The notes below the pieces were generated by a model. That model worked only from the letters and a program-made list of their open reading frames with translations, searched no databases and was not told the origin of the DNA. Shown here piece after piece: positions 40,090 to 48,665 of a stretch of 64,000 nt of DNA. How positions within the stretch are numbered: the stretch's first letter is position 1; each line of letters opens with the position of its first letter. The position numbers were made by a program, and so were the translations under genes. Source of the DNA: DASXTW01 sp036505215 (GTDB lineage Bacteria; Actinomycetota; UBA4738); contig DASXTW010000087.1 of assembly GCA_036505215.1 (NCBI GenBank), positions 33,934 through 97,933 on the forward strand. The letters are read 5' to 3'.

Positions 40090-41319
40090 ATGCGCCTGGC
40101 GTGGTTCTCCCCACTGCCTCCCATCCCCTCGGGGATCGCCGACTATTCCGCGGAGCTCTTGCCCCTCATCGCCGAGGGTGCTGACGTCCACGTGTACTCG
40201 CCGCGGCCGAGCCTGACGAAGAAGCTGCACGTGCCCCGAGGGGTCGCGGTCTACGCGCCGCGATCGTTCCAGCGCAGAGCGAATCTCTACGACGTTCTCT
40301 TCTATCACCTCGGGAACAACCCCTACCACGAGTACGTGTATCGGGCGGCGACGGAACGGCCTGGGATCGCCGTCTTTCATGAGATCGTCCTGCATCACCT
40401 GATCGCTTCCCTCTATGCAGAGAGAAGACCGGACTGGAGGCGATATCGCGCGATGCTCACGGAGGAGCTTGGCGAGATCGGCTCGAACCTCGCCAAGCTC
40501 CGGATGCAGGGTATCGGCACGGGAACCGATCTCTTCATGTTCCCCCTGAATGGCCACATCGCGGCGTCGGCCCGGGCCATCGTGGTGCATAGCCAAGAGG
40601 CCCGCGAGGAGATGGCGGACGTTGCCCCCGGCGTGCCGACAACCGTGATCCCCCACCACGCCGGGACTCCTCCCGCGCAGGTCGAAGGCTTGAGCCGGGA
40701 AGCCGCCCGTGCGCAGCTCGGGCTTCCCGCCGATGTATTCATCGTGGCCCAGTTCGGCTTCATCACGAGGGCGAAGCAGCCGGCCGCGGTCGTCCGCGGC
40801 TTCGCCCGCTTTGTGGAACGTTTTCCCGATGCGCTGCTCCTGTTGGTGGGCGAGAACCAGGCTCCCGGGCAATCCCTCGAGCGCCTCATGGATTCGATGG
40901 GCGTGAGCCACCGGGTCCGGGTGATCGGGTTCGTTGACCTGTGCACGTTCTACCGGTATCTGAAGGCTGCCGACGTGGTGGTGAACCTGCGCTACCCGAG
41001 CGCCGGCGAGGCTTCCGGGACCTTCGCTCGGGCCCTGGCCGAGGGTCGGGCCGTGATCGCCAGCAACCTGGGCTCGTTCGCCGAGGTTCCTCCCGACGTC
41101 GTGCTGAAAGTGGAGGTCGACGGCGACCAGACCGAGGAATTGAGCCACCATCTCATCCGTCTGGCCGAGGATCCGGGCTTCAAGGACTCGCTGGAGAAAC
41201 GGGCCCGGCACTACGCCCTCACCGTCCTGGACCCGAGCCGGTGCGCCCGTCTCTATCTGGAAGTCGCCCGAAGCGTTGCGGGAGAGCGCATCCCCTTCCC
41301 CTCTACCCCCCGGCGATAG
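40090..41319 (+). CDS. GT4 family glycosyltransferase
   Basis: 409 aa, GT-B fold: RLAWFSPLPPIPSGIADYSA at the N terminus, HSQEAREEMAD, then VAQFGFITRAKQPAAVVRGF, LKAADVVVNLRYPSAGEASG and ALAEGRAVIASNLGSFAEVP in the donor-binding half. The Glu-containing GEASGTFARALAEG resembles the E-x7-E site. ATG 40090 is close behind the coiled-coil gene. Its 3' end overlaps the convergent acetyltransferase by 17 nt. Sugar specificity cannot be read. Confidence 0.88.
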   Translation: MRLAWFSPLPPIPSGIADYSAELLPLIAEGADVHVYSPRPSLTKKLHVPRGVAVYAPRSFQRRANLYDVLFYHLGNNPYHEYVYRAATERPGIAVFHEIVLHHLIASLYAERRPDWRRYRAMLTEELGEIGSNLAKLRMQGIGTGTDLFMFPLNGHIAASARAIVVHSQEAREEMADVAPGVPTTVIPHHAGTPPAQVEGLSREAARAQLGLPADVFIVAQFGFITRAKQPAAVVRGFARFVERFPDALLLLVGENQAPGQSLERLMDSMGVSHRVRVIGFVDLCTFYRYLKAADVVVNLRYPSAGEASGTFARALAEGRAVIASNLGSFAEVPPDVVLKVEVDGDQTEELSHHLIRLAEDPGFKDSLEKRARHYALTVLDPSRCARLYLEVARSVAGERIPFPSTPRR

Positions 41320-41830
41320 CGCTCCGCCGCTCCAGGAAGACCACGTCGCGCCACACGCCGCGATGCTGCCCGATCCGCTCGCGGACCCCAACCTCGCGGA
41401 ACCCGAGGCGCCTGTGGAGGGCGAGGCTGGCCTGGTTCTCCGGGAAGATGCCTGTCTGCAGGGTCCAGATCCCGGCTCGCTCGGAGCTTTCCACGACCGC
41501 CCGGAGGAGGGCTCGGCCGATCCCTTGGCCGCGCACGCCATCGGCGACGTACACGCTGACCTCGGCCACGCCACCATAGACCTGCCTGCGGGATACCGGC
41601 GCCAGCGCCACCCACCCCACGACCCGACCGCCCTGCCTGGCGACGAACCTGTGGTCGGGATGATGTGCCTGGTCCCACCCGGGCCAGTCCGGCGCTTCGG
41701 TCTCGAACGTGGCGTTGCCCGTGGCGATCCCTTCCTCGTAGATCCGGCGGACCTCCGGCCAGTCCTCCGTCGTCATGGCCTCGATGGCCGGCTGGGCAGC
41801 TTCTGCAGCTCCGGCGATGGAAGGCCCCAC
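41303..41830 (-). CDS. GNAT acetyltransferase, phosphinothricin-acetyltransferase-like
   Basis: 175 aa. Shows IEAMTTEDWPEVRRIYEEGI, the PAT-type ATGNATFETEAPDW, VYVADGVRGQGIGRALL (acetyl-CoA loop) and NQASLALHRRLGFREVGV. Members acetylate amino groups of methionine sulfoximine-like compounds or other small amines. GTG 41830 is kept because the first beta strand lies before the ATG at 41776. It starts just after the ligA stop. Confidence 0.88.
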   Translation of the reverse strand: MGPSIAGAAEAAQPAIEAMTTEDWPEVRRIYEEGIATGNATFETEAPDWPGWDQAHHPDHRFVARQGGRVVGWVALAPVSRRQVYGGVAEVSVYVADGVRGQGIGRALLRAVVESSERAGIWTLQTGIFPENQASLALHRRLGFREVGVRERIGQHRGVWRDVVFLERRSAIAGG

Positions 41831-41831
41831 C

Positions 41832-43892
41832 TCAGCCCTTCAGTCGCTTCAGGAATTCTTTCTCGTCGATCGTCTCCACGCCCAGCTGGATGGCCCGATC
41901 GTATTTCGACCCCGGATTCTCACCGACCACGACGAAATCGGTCTTCTTCGACACGCTGGAGGCCACCTTCGCCCCGGCATCCTGCGCCGCCTGCTCTGCC
42001 TGGGATCGAGACAGGGACTCCAGACCGCCGGTGATCAGGATGGTCTTTCCGGACAGCGGTCCTTCGGCCTTCGCCAGGACCTCGGGTTTCTCCTCGGTGC
42101 GAACGTGCTTTCGGAGCTTGGCCAGCAACCGCAGGTTCTCCGGGTCGTGGAACCAGTCATGGACGCTCTGGGCGATCTCCGGGCCGATCTCCTCGACCGC
42201 ATTGAGCTCCTCCACGGAAGCGTTCTCCAACCGGTCGATCGAGGGGAATGCCCGAGTGAGGACCCACGCCACGTGCCCGCCTACGTGCGGGATGCTCAGC
42301 GCCACCAGCAGGCGCCACAGCTCTCGGTTCTTGGACGCCCCGATCGACGTCATCAGATTCTTGATGGCCTTGTCCTTGTATCCGGGAAGCGCAGCCACCT
42401 TCTCCTCGTCCAGTTCGTAGATGTCCGCGGGGTCTTGGACCAGACCCAGGTCCAACAGGGCGATCCCCGTTTTGTAGCCCAGGTGCTCGATGTCCATGGC
42501 TCCTCGGGATGCGAAGTGGAACAGCCACTCGACGTTCTGCGAGGGGCAGCCGCGCCTGTTGGGGCACCGCCGGTAGGCCTCGCCCTCCTTCCGGACCAGC
42601 TCGGTCCCGCACGAGGGGCACCGCTTGGGGAATCGCCAGGGCCTGGAGTTCTTGGGCCGCTTGGCCAGCACCGGGCCGACCACCTCGGGGATCACGTCAC
42701 CGGCACGGCGGATGATGACCGTGTCCCCCTCCCGGACGTCCTTTCGCTTGACCTCGTCCTCGTTGTGCAGCGTGGCTCGGCCCACGGTGACACCCCCGAC
42801 ATACACGGGCTCCAGGATGGCGAAGGGTGTCACGATCCCCGTCCGCCCCGTGTTGACCGCGATCTTGCGCAACAGCGTCGTTCGCTCCTCCGGCGGGAAC
42901 TTGTACGCAATGGCCCATCGGGGAGCGTGGCTGGTGGCGCCCAGCTCCTCCTGGAGTGGGACCTGGTCGACCTTCACGACGACGCCGTCGATCTCGTAGT
43001 CGATCGAGTGACGGTTCTTCTGCCACTGCTCGCAGAAGGCGAACACCTCCTCCAGCGAGCCCACCCGCTCGATGTGGGGATCGACGGGAAGCCCGGCGCC
43101 TTTCAGGTAGTCGAGGATCTCGGAGTGGCGCTGGAACCTCCGGCCCTCCACGGCCCCGATCCCATGGCACCACAGCCGGAGGGGGCGGGATGCCGTGATG
43201 GCGGGGTCCTTCTGTCGAAGGGAACCGGCGGCAGCGTTGCGAGGATTGGCGAAGGTTCGCTCTCCGCGCTTTCCCAGTTCCTCGTTGAGCTTCTCGAACG
43301 CCCGGATGGGCAGGTACACCTCGCCGCGGACCTCGAGCACCGCCGGATGTCCCTCGCCCAGAAGCCTCATGGGCACCGACCGGATGGTGCGGATGTTGGC
43401 GGAGATGTCGTCGCCAATCTGGCCATCGCCCCGGGTGGCGCCCTGCACATAGCGGCCGCCCTCGTAGGTCAGGGACACAGCCAGGCCGTCGATCTTCAGC
43501 TCGCACACGAAGTCGGCCTGCCGGCCGAGCGCCCGCTCCACGCGCTTGCCCCACGCGTTCAGCTCCTCCCACGAGAACGCGTTGTCCAACGAGAGCATCC
43601 GCAGCCGGTGGCGGACGGGGGCGAACAGCTCGGAGGGGCGGCTGCCCACCCGCTGGGTGGGGCTGTCCGGGGTGACCAGCTCCGGGAACTCCTCTTCCAA
43701 CGCCCTGAGCTCCCGCATGAGCTCGTCGTACTCGGCGTCCGAGATCTCCGGGTCCGAGAGGACGTGATACCGGTAATCGTGGTAGTGGAGCTGCTCGACG
43801 AGCTCATCGATGCGGATCTTGGCGTCGGAGCGCTTTCGCTCCTCCCGCTCGTGTCGCTCCTCCGGCTCTGCGGGTTTCGCTGCTCGGGGCAT
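41832..43892 (-). CDS. ligA: NAD-dependent DNA ligase LigA
   Basis: 686 aa. In order: Ia domain with YHDYRYHVLSDPEISDAEYD, adenylation domain with CELKIDGLAVSL (catalytic Lys), OB fold, four-Cys zinc finger (CPSCGTEL, CPNRRGCPSQ), helix-hairpin-helix region, and C-terminal BRCT (ILITGGLESLSRSQAEQ). ATG 43892 is chosen because it directly follows the UPF0280 stop and precedes MPRAAKPAEPEE; the open frame upstream overlaps that gene. It seals nicks in replication and repair. Order with mnmA and etf genes recalls mycobacteria. Confidence 0.97.
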   Translation of the reverse strand: MPRAAKPAEPEERHEREERKRSDAKIRIDELVEQLHYHDYRYHVLSDPEISDAEYDELMRELRALEEEFPELVTPDSPTQRVGSRPSELFAPVRHRLRMLSLDNAFSWEELNAWGKRVERALGRQADFVCELKIDGLAVSLTYEGGRYVQGATRGDGQIGDDISANIRTIRSVPMRLLGEGHPAVLEVRGEVYLPIRAFEKLNEELGKRGERTFANPRNAAAGSLRQKDPAITASRPLRLWCHGIGAVEGRRFQRHSEILDYLKGAGLPVDPHIERVGSLEEVFAFCEQWQKNRHSIDYEIDGVVVKVDQVPLQEELGATSHAPRWAIAYKFPPEERTTLLRKIAVNTGRTGIVTPFAILEPVYVGGVTVGRATLHNEDEVKRKDVREGDTVIIRRAGDVIPEVVGPVLAKRPKNSRPWRFPKRCPSCGTELVRKEGEAYRRCPNRRGCPSQNVEWLFHFASRGAMDIEHLGYKTGIALLDLGLVQDPADIYELDEEKVAALPGYKDKAIKNLMTSIGASKNRELWRLLVALSIPHVGGHVAWVLTRAFPSIDRLENASVEELNAVEEIGPEIAQSVHDWFHDPENLRLLAKLRKHVRTEEKPEVLAKAEGPLSGKTILITGGLESLSRSQAEQAAQDAGAKVASSVSKKTDFVVVGENPGSKYDRAIQLGVETIDEKEFLKRLKG

Positions 43893-43896
43893 GGCC

Positions 43897-44580
43897 TCAC
43901 ATCGCGGCGAGTTCCAGGGCCCCGGCCACCCCGATGTGCTCACCGCGGACCACCAGTGCGCCGTGGACACCGGGGAGCCGCCGAAGATATCCGAGAGCGG
44001 GACGGAACGAGTTGGGCTTGGTGAGAATGGCCGTCGCCGCTGCGGCGGCCGCGTCGGCCAGGATGCAGGACCGGGCCACCACGACCAGCCCCTCCGCCAT
44101 CTCGGGGTCCCGCTGGGCAGGATCCAGGCTGGAGAAGATGCCCTGGGGCCCGAGCTCGGGCTTGATCACCACGGCCATCCCCTGCCCCCCGCCTCCGCGG
44201 AGGCCAAGGCGGGCTCGCTTGTTCGACACGACGTAGTGGTCACCCCCGCAGGTGACGATGACCTCGCCCAACGACGTGCCCAGCTTCCGGCCCACGAACT
44301 CGGTGAGCGCTCCTCGGAACGCGAACATCGGTCCCACCCCTGCGAGCCCGGTCTGCGCCGCCATCTGCCGGACGATCTCCGGAGCATCCTCGGGGACCGA
44401 GAGTGGGCGCTTGGTGCTCTGGAACCCGGGATGGCGGATGGCGTAGGACTGGATCTGCTCCCAAAACTGCATGCCGGCGGCGCGGGCTTCCTCGTACAGC
44501 TCCTCCGGACCGCTGATCCGAAGGAGCATGTCCTGAACAGGCACGTCGAAGTGGCGCGTCCGTCTCTTGAGCAGGGGCAT
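43897..44580 (-). CDS. UPF0280 (ApbE-like) family protein
   Basis: 227 aa. Shows SYAIRHPGFQST, DAPEIVRQMAAQTGLAGVGP, MFAFRGALTEFVGRKL, EVIVTCGGDHYVV and a C-terminal LADAAAAAATAIL. These are the blocks of UPF0280, distantly related to the FMN transferase ApbE; activity unproven. In the family the second block reads ENGGDIY, here TCGGDHY. It ends 4 nt before ligA and lies 57 nt after mnmA. Confidence 0.78.
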   Translation of the reverse strand: MPLLKRRTRHFDVPVQDMLLRISGPEELYEEARAAGMQFWEQIQSYAIRHPGFQSTKRPLSVPEDAPEIVRQMAAQTGLAGVGPMFAFRGALTEFVGRKLGTSLGEVIVTCGGDHYVVSNKRARLGLRGGGGQGMAVVIKPELGPQGIFSSLDPAQRDPEMAEGLVVVARSCILADAAAAAATAILTKPNSFRPALGYLRRLPGVHGALVVRGEHIGVAGALELAAM

Positions 44581-44637
44581 CGAAGCGAAAGGCTACACGG
44601 TCGCACCGACAGCAGAGGGGGCCTCGGTCGCGTCGCG

Positions 44638-45714
44638 CTAGCGAAGGGCCTCGCGGATGCGGCCGCCGCCCAGGACCTCGTCTCCCCGGTAGAAGGCCAC
44701 ACTCTGGCCTGGGGCCACCGCGCGCTCAGGCGTTCGAAACTCCACCCGGACGTCCTGTCCCAGGGGCTCGACCACCGCGGGCACGGCCTCGCCCTTGTAC
44801 CGGATCCGCACATCGGCCTCGAAGGGATCGGCGGCCGGTGGCCTGCCCGCCACCCAGGAGACCCGATCGGCGACCAGGCCTCTCCGGGCCAGGAGATCTC
44901 CCGACCCCACCACGACGCGGTTCGATCCCGCGTCCATGTCCACGACGTAAGCCCGCTCGCCTGTGGACACACCCAGGCCCCGGCGCTGTCCGATGGTGAA
45001 ACGGAACGTGCCATCGTGGTGAGCCATCACCCGGCCGATCGGGTCGACCACCTCGCCCGGGCGGACCAGGTCGGGACTGTGCCGGGCCAGGAACGCCCCG
45101 TGGTCGGCGCCGGGGACGAAGCACACCTCCTGGGAATCGGGCTTACCGGCCACGGGCAGGCCGAGGCGAGCGGCATGCGCCCGGGTCTCGGACTTGGCCT
45201 GCCCTCCCACGGGGAAAAGACTCCGGGCGAGCTGGTCCTGGCCGAGCATGTGCAGGAGGTAGGACTGGTCCTTCGACCGGTCCACGCCGCGGCCCAGATG
45301 CCACCCGCCCGACTCGTCCCTCCACGTCCGCACGTAGTGGCCCGTGGCCACGAAGTCGAACCCGAGCTGGTCCGCCCGATCCAGGAACGCGTCGAACTTG
45401 ATGAACTGGTTGCATCGCACGCACGGGTTGGGCGTCCTCCCCGCGCGATGCTCGGCGAAGAAATCGGCCAGGACCGTTCGTTCGAACGAGTCGCTCATGT
45501 CGGCCACCTCGAACTCGAAGCCCACGAGCTCGGCGACCGCGGCCGCGTCGGCCTCGGCCCGAGGCCCGCAGCACCCATGGTCCACGCCGTCCAGGTGCAC
45601 CAGCTTCATGTGAGAGCCCAGCACGCGAAAGCCCTGCTCGTGGAGCAGCGCGGCCGAGACGGAGGAGTCGACTCCTCCGCTCATGGCGACCAGGACCGAC
45701 GGCTCCCTCTTCAC
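44638..45714 (-). CDS. mnmA: tRNA-specific 2-thiouridylase MnmA
   Basis: About 358 aa. It thiolates U34 of tRNA-Lys, Glu and Gln. It shows the PP-loop VLVAMSGGVDSSVSAALL, TPNPCVRCNQFIKF (first catalytic Cys), DQSYLLHMLGQDQL, SQEVCFVPG (second Cys) and TIGQRRGLGV. GTG 45714 lies just before the homologous part; ATG 45756 is an alternative, and neither has a clear ribosome site. It is divergent from etfB across an 85-bp promoter region. Confidence 0.95.
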   Translation of the reverse strand: MKREPSVLVAMSGGVDSSVSAALLHEQGFRVLGSHMKLVHLDGVDHGCCGPRAEADAAAVAELVGFEFEVADMSDSFERTVLADFFAEHRAGRTPNPCVRCNQFIKFDAFLDRADQLGFDFVATGHYVRTWRDESGGWHLGRGVDRSKDQSYLLHMLGQDQLARSLFPVGGQAKSETRAHAARLGLPVAGKPDSQEVCFVPGADHGAFLARHSPDLVRPGEVVDPIGRVMAHHDGTFRFTIGQRRGLGVSTGERAYVVDMDAGSNRVVVGSGDLLARRGLVADRVSWVAGRPPAADPFEADVRIRYKGEAVPAVVEPLGQDVRVEFRTPERAVAPGQSVAFYRGDEVLGGGRIREALR

Positions 45715-45799
45715 GTTCGCGAGGCTAACAGGCAGCAGACGTTTCCCTTGGTTCATCCGGTGGTATGTCTGACCTACCCCTCGGTAGGATAGGCGGCCC

Positions 45800-46567
45800 A
45801 TGAACATCATCGCCCTGGTCAAGTACGTACCGAACCCCGAAGGCACGCCGCAGATGGGGCCTGATCACCGTCTTGTCCGGGAGGGCGTGGAGGGAGCCCT
45901 CGATCCCGGAGACGAGCATGTGGTGGAGGCGGCTCTGCAGCTCGCCGAGCAGTCGGGCGGAGAGGTCACCGTCCTCAGCATGGGCCCGGAGCCGGCCCTT
46001 GCCGCCATCCGGCGCGCCCTGTCCATGGGCGCCCACAAGGGTGTGCTGATCACCGATCAGGCCCTTCCCGGCGCAGACACCCTGGTGACGGCCAGGGTTC
46101 TGGCGGCCGCCATCAAGCGCGGAGAGTTCGATCTGGTGATCGGCGGCGTGGAGTCGACCGACGGATACACCGGCACACTGCCGATGGCGGTGGCCGAGTT
46201 CCTCGCCATCCCCAACGCCACGTTCGCTCGCCACGTCGAGGTGAAGGACGGGTCGATCCGGATCGAGCGGCAGACCGAGATGGGCTACGACGTGGTGGAG
46301 TGTCCGCTGCCCGCCGTGGTCACCGTGACCGCAGGTGCCAACCAGCCCCGCTACCCCACGCTCAAGGGCATCATGCAGGCGAAGCAGAAGCCGATGGAGA
46401 ACCTCACGCTGGGCGATCTTGGGATCTCGGCCGAGGAGGCCAAGGCCACGCAGGAGGTCATGGGGGTCGAACCGGTCCCGGCGAAAGAGGCGGGCGAGAT
46501 CCTGGAGGACCCGGGCGAGGCTCCGGCCAAGGTCGTCGAGCTCCTGTCGAAGGCCAAGGTGATCTAA
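45800..46567 (+). CDS. etfB: Electron transfer flavoprotein beta subunit
   Basis: 255 aa. Shows NIIALVKYVPNPEGTPQM, DEHVVEAALQLAEQSGGEVT, DLVIGGVESTDGYTGTLP and YDVVECPLPAVVTVT with the C-terminal recognition loop region (NQPRYPTLKGIMQAK). It binds AMP and works with the alpha subunit to carry electrons from acyl-CoA dehydrogenases to the quinone pool. etfA follows after 2 nt. Confidence 0.95.
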   Translation: MNIIALVKYVPNPEGTPQMGPDHRLVREGVEGALDPGDEHVVEAALQLAEQSGGEVTVLSMGPEPALAAIRRALSMGAHKGVLITDQALPGADTLVTARVLAAAIKRGEFDLVIGGVESTDGYTGTLPMAVAEFLAIPNATFARHVEVKDGSIRIERQTEMGYDVVECPLPAVVTVTAGANQPRYPTLKGIMQAKQKPMENLTLGDLGISAEEAKATQEVMGVEPVPAKEAGEILEDPGEAPAKVVELLSKAKVI

Positions 46568-46569
46568 GC

Positions 46570-47535
46570 GTGGGGGTTTGGGTCTACGCGGAGGTCGCCG
46601 ACGACGGCAAGGTCGAACCCGGAGCCCTGGAGAACCTCACCAAGGCGCGGGATCTGGGCACAGAGGTGTCCGCGGTGGCGTTGGGTCCGGGAGCCACGCA
46701 GGCAGCGGCCACGGCCGGTGAGTATGGAGCGCAGACCCTGTACGCGAGCGATGACTCCGTCTACACCGATTACATCGCTCAGCCCGCCGTCCACGCGCTG
46801 CACGAGCTCATCCAGCAGCACCAGCCGGAGCTGATCCTGTTCTCCCCGACCTACGACTCCCGCGACGTGGCCGGCCGGCTCCAGGCCAGGACCGGCGCCA
46901 CCCTCATGTCCAACGCCACCGACATCCTCGGCCCCGACTACGCCCAGACCCAGATCTTCGGCGGCCAGCAGATCGTGGACGTCACGCTCTCCGGGCCGAA
47001 CCCGAAGCTGGTCATCGTCCGCCCCAAGTCCTTCGAGCCTCAGCCGAGTGGTGGCGGGCCGGCGCAGGTGGTCCCCGTCGAGGTGGAGATTCCGGACGAG
47101 CTCAAGAAGGCCAGCCGGGTGGAGCGCCACGAGCAAGCTGCCGCCGGGCCGAAGATTGAGGAGGCCAAGGTCATCATCGCCGGCGGCCGGGGCCTCCAAC
47201 AGCCCGAGAACTTCAAGCTCCTGGAGGAGCTGGCCGGGGCCATCGGCAGCGCGGCCGTGGGGGCCTCCCGGGCCGTGGTCGACGCCGGGTGGGTTCCCTA
47301 CGCCATGCAGATAGGTCAGACGGGAAAGACCGTGAGTCCCGAGGTCTACATCGCCGTGGGCATCTCCGGGGCAATCCAGCACCTGGTGGGGATGAAGACC
47401 TCAAAGCGGATCATCGCCATCAACAAGGACAGGGAAGCGCCCATCTTCCAGTACGCCGATCTGGGCATCGTGGGCGATGCGTTGAAGGTCCTCCCCGAGA
47501 TCACCGCGGCCATCAAGGCGAAGAAGGGCTCGTAG
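46570..47535 (+). CDS. etfA: Electron transfer flavoprotein alpha subunit
   Basis: 321 aa from GTG 46570. The N-terminal domain (VWVYAEVADDGKVEPGALEN) is followed by the FAD-binding C-terminal domain (GASRAVVDAGWVPYAMQIGQ, VSPEVYIAVGISGAIQH, KDREAPIFQYADLGIVGD). It carries the redox FAD. The partners in this window would include acyl-CoA metabolism enzymes at 54.3 and 61 kb. The gene ends with TAG, after which the same frame stays open into the lipoprotein gene. Confidence 0.95.
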   Translation: MGVWVYAEVADDGKVEPGALENLTKARDLGTEVSAVALGPGATQAAATAGEYGAQTLYASDDSVYTDYIAQPAVHALHELIQQHQPELILFSPTYDSRDVAGRLQARTGATLMSNATDILGPDYAQTQIFGGQQIVDVTLSGPNPKLVIVRPKSFEPQPSGGGPAQVVPVEVEIPDELKKASRVERHEQAAAGPKIEEAKVIIAGGRGLQQPENFKLLEELAGAIGSAAVGASRAVVDAGWVPYAMQIGQTGKTVSPEVYIAVGISGAIQHLVGMKTSKRIIAINKDREAPIFQYADLGIVGDALKVLPEITAAIKAKKGS

Positions 47536-47565
47536 GCGAAAGGACTCCCCGCCTTCGCTTCCTTC

Positions 47566-47994
47566 GTGGTGCTGACGGTCATGCTGTTCGGGTGCACCAA
47601 GTCCCACAAGCCGTCCGGATCATCCCCCAGGGTCTCTGGGGCGGAGTCGCCCTCAGGTTCGTCCGCTCCTTCCACGCTCCCGGCGATCCCATCGAGCTCC
47701 GGCCGGAGCCTCGGACCGAACCAGCCACCGATCGTCTGGATCGGGGGCGAGCTCACGGAATTGAAGGCGGACCGCCTCGAGCTGAAAGAGGCGTTCGGGT
47801 CAGTCGTCACCGTGCGCCTCCTGGGCGGGAACGCCAGCACGTTCTTACGCGTCTCGGGCGGAACGTGGCAGCGCGCGGAGCCGGGCACGGACGCGAAGAT
47901 CGGGACGAAGGCCTGCGTGGAGACCCTGATGAACGGGCAGACGTTGCTGGCCCTCAGGGTATTCCTGGGGGCCGACTGTGGCCCCTCGCCCTAG
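47566..47994 (+). CDS. Small putative lipoprotein
   Basis: 142 aa from GTG 47566. The hydrophobic start VVLTVMLFGC ends in a lipobox-like LFGC, followed by a Ser/Pro-rich linker and a beta-rich domain (PPIVWIGGELTELKADRLEL, VVTVRLLGGNASTF). It was probably exported and lipid-anchored. The n-region lacks a positive charge from this start; in-frame codons upstream (AKGLPAFASF) would make a better signal peptide but begin straight after the etfA stop with no start codon. No family recognised. Confidence 0.6.
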   Translation: MVLTVMLFGCTKSHKPSGSSPRVSGAESPSGSSAPSTLPAIPSSSGRSLGPNQPPIVWIGGELTELKADRLELKEAFGSVVTVRLLGGNASTFLRVSGGTWQRAEPGTDAKIGTKACVETLMNGQTLLALRVFLGADCGPSP

Positions 47995-48032
47995 ACTCGC
48001 TCGAGGCCGCCCCGGCGCGGGAGAATGGATCA

Positions 48033-48263
48033 ATGAGCCCCAACAGCGACCGGGTCACCACAGCCCATCTGGGCCAGTACACGAGGGAGACCGCCAACGA
48101 GATCGCGGGGGAGCTGGAGAAGGCGGGCATCATCTGGTGGTACAAGGAGCCGGGGTGGCTCAGCCAGGTGTGGGAGTACGGCGTCCGCCTGTTCGTCGAC
48201 AACTCCCGCATGGTCGAGGCCAAGGCCATCGCCGAGCGAATCGTGGCCGCCCGTAACCCATGA
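48033..48263 (+). CDS. Small protein, weakly DUF2007-like
   Basis: 76 aa (MSPNSDRVTTAHLGQYTRET...RIVAARNP). ELEKAGIIWWYKEPGW and VRLFVDNSRMVEAKAIAERI resemble the beta-alpha pattern of DUF2007 signal-transducing-like proteins, but the match is loose. GGGAG lies 9 nt before ATG 48033. Its stop overlaps the cupin start as ATGA, so the two are coupled. Confidence 0.65.
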   Translation: MSPNSDRVTTAHLGQYTRETANEIAGELEKAGIIWWYKEPGWLSQVWEYGVRLFVDNSRMVEAKAIAERIVAARNP

Positions 48264-48646
48264 CGGCGCAACCCTCTGACAAGGTCCATGTGATCCGGTC
48301 GAATGAACTGCGTCCGGGGCAGCCAACCGCCGGGATGACTCGGGATGAAGCCTTCGCCACGCGATCCATGTGGGCGGGTCTGGTTCGGACGGAGCCCGGC
48401 ATGCAATCGGGCTGGCACCATCACGGAGCTCATGAGACGGCCATCTACGTCCTGTCCGGCCGCATGCAGATGGAGTCGGGGCCGGGCGGCTCGGAGGTTG
48501 TCGAAGCGGGCGCCGGCGACTTCATCTACGTGCCCCCAGAAGCAATCCACCGGGAGAGCAACCCCAGCGAGGAGCAAGCGGTCGCGGTGATCCTCCGATC
48601 CGGAACGGGCCAGGTCGTGGTGAACGTGGAAGGTCCTGAGCCCTGA
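48260..48646 (+). CDS. Cupin domain protein
   Basis: 128 aa with the cupin motif 1 around GWHHHGAHETAIYVLSG (metal-binding His) and motif 2 GDFIYVPPEAIHRESNPS. A single-domain beta barrel; possible dioxygenase, isomerase or sensor, substrate unknown. Coupled to the small upstream gene. The MBL-fold gene beyond is convergent, 19 nt away. Confidence 0.85.
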   Translation: MTAQPSDKVHVIRSNELRPGQPTAGMTRDEAFATRSMWAGLVRTEPGMQSGWHHHGAHETAIYVLSGRMQMESGPGGSEVVEAGAGDFIYVPPEAIHRESNPSEEQAVAVILRSGTGQVVVNVEGPEP

Positions 48647-48665
48647 CCGGTGGGGGCTACCAGGA

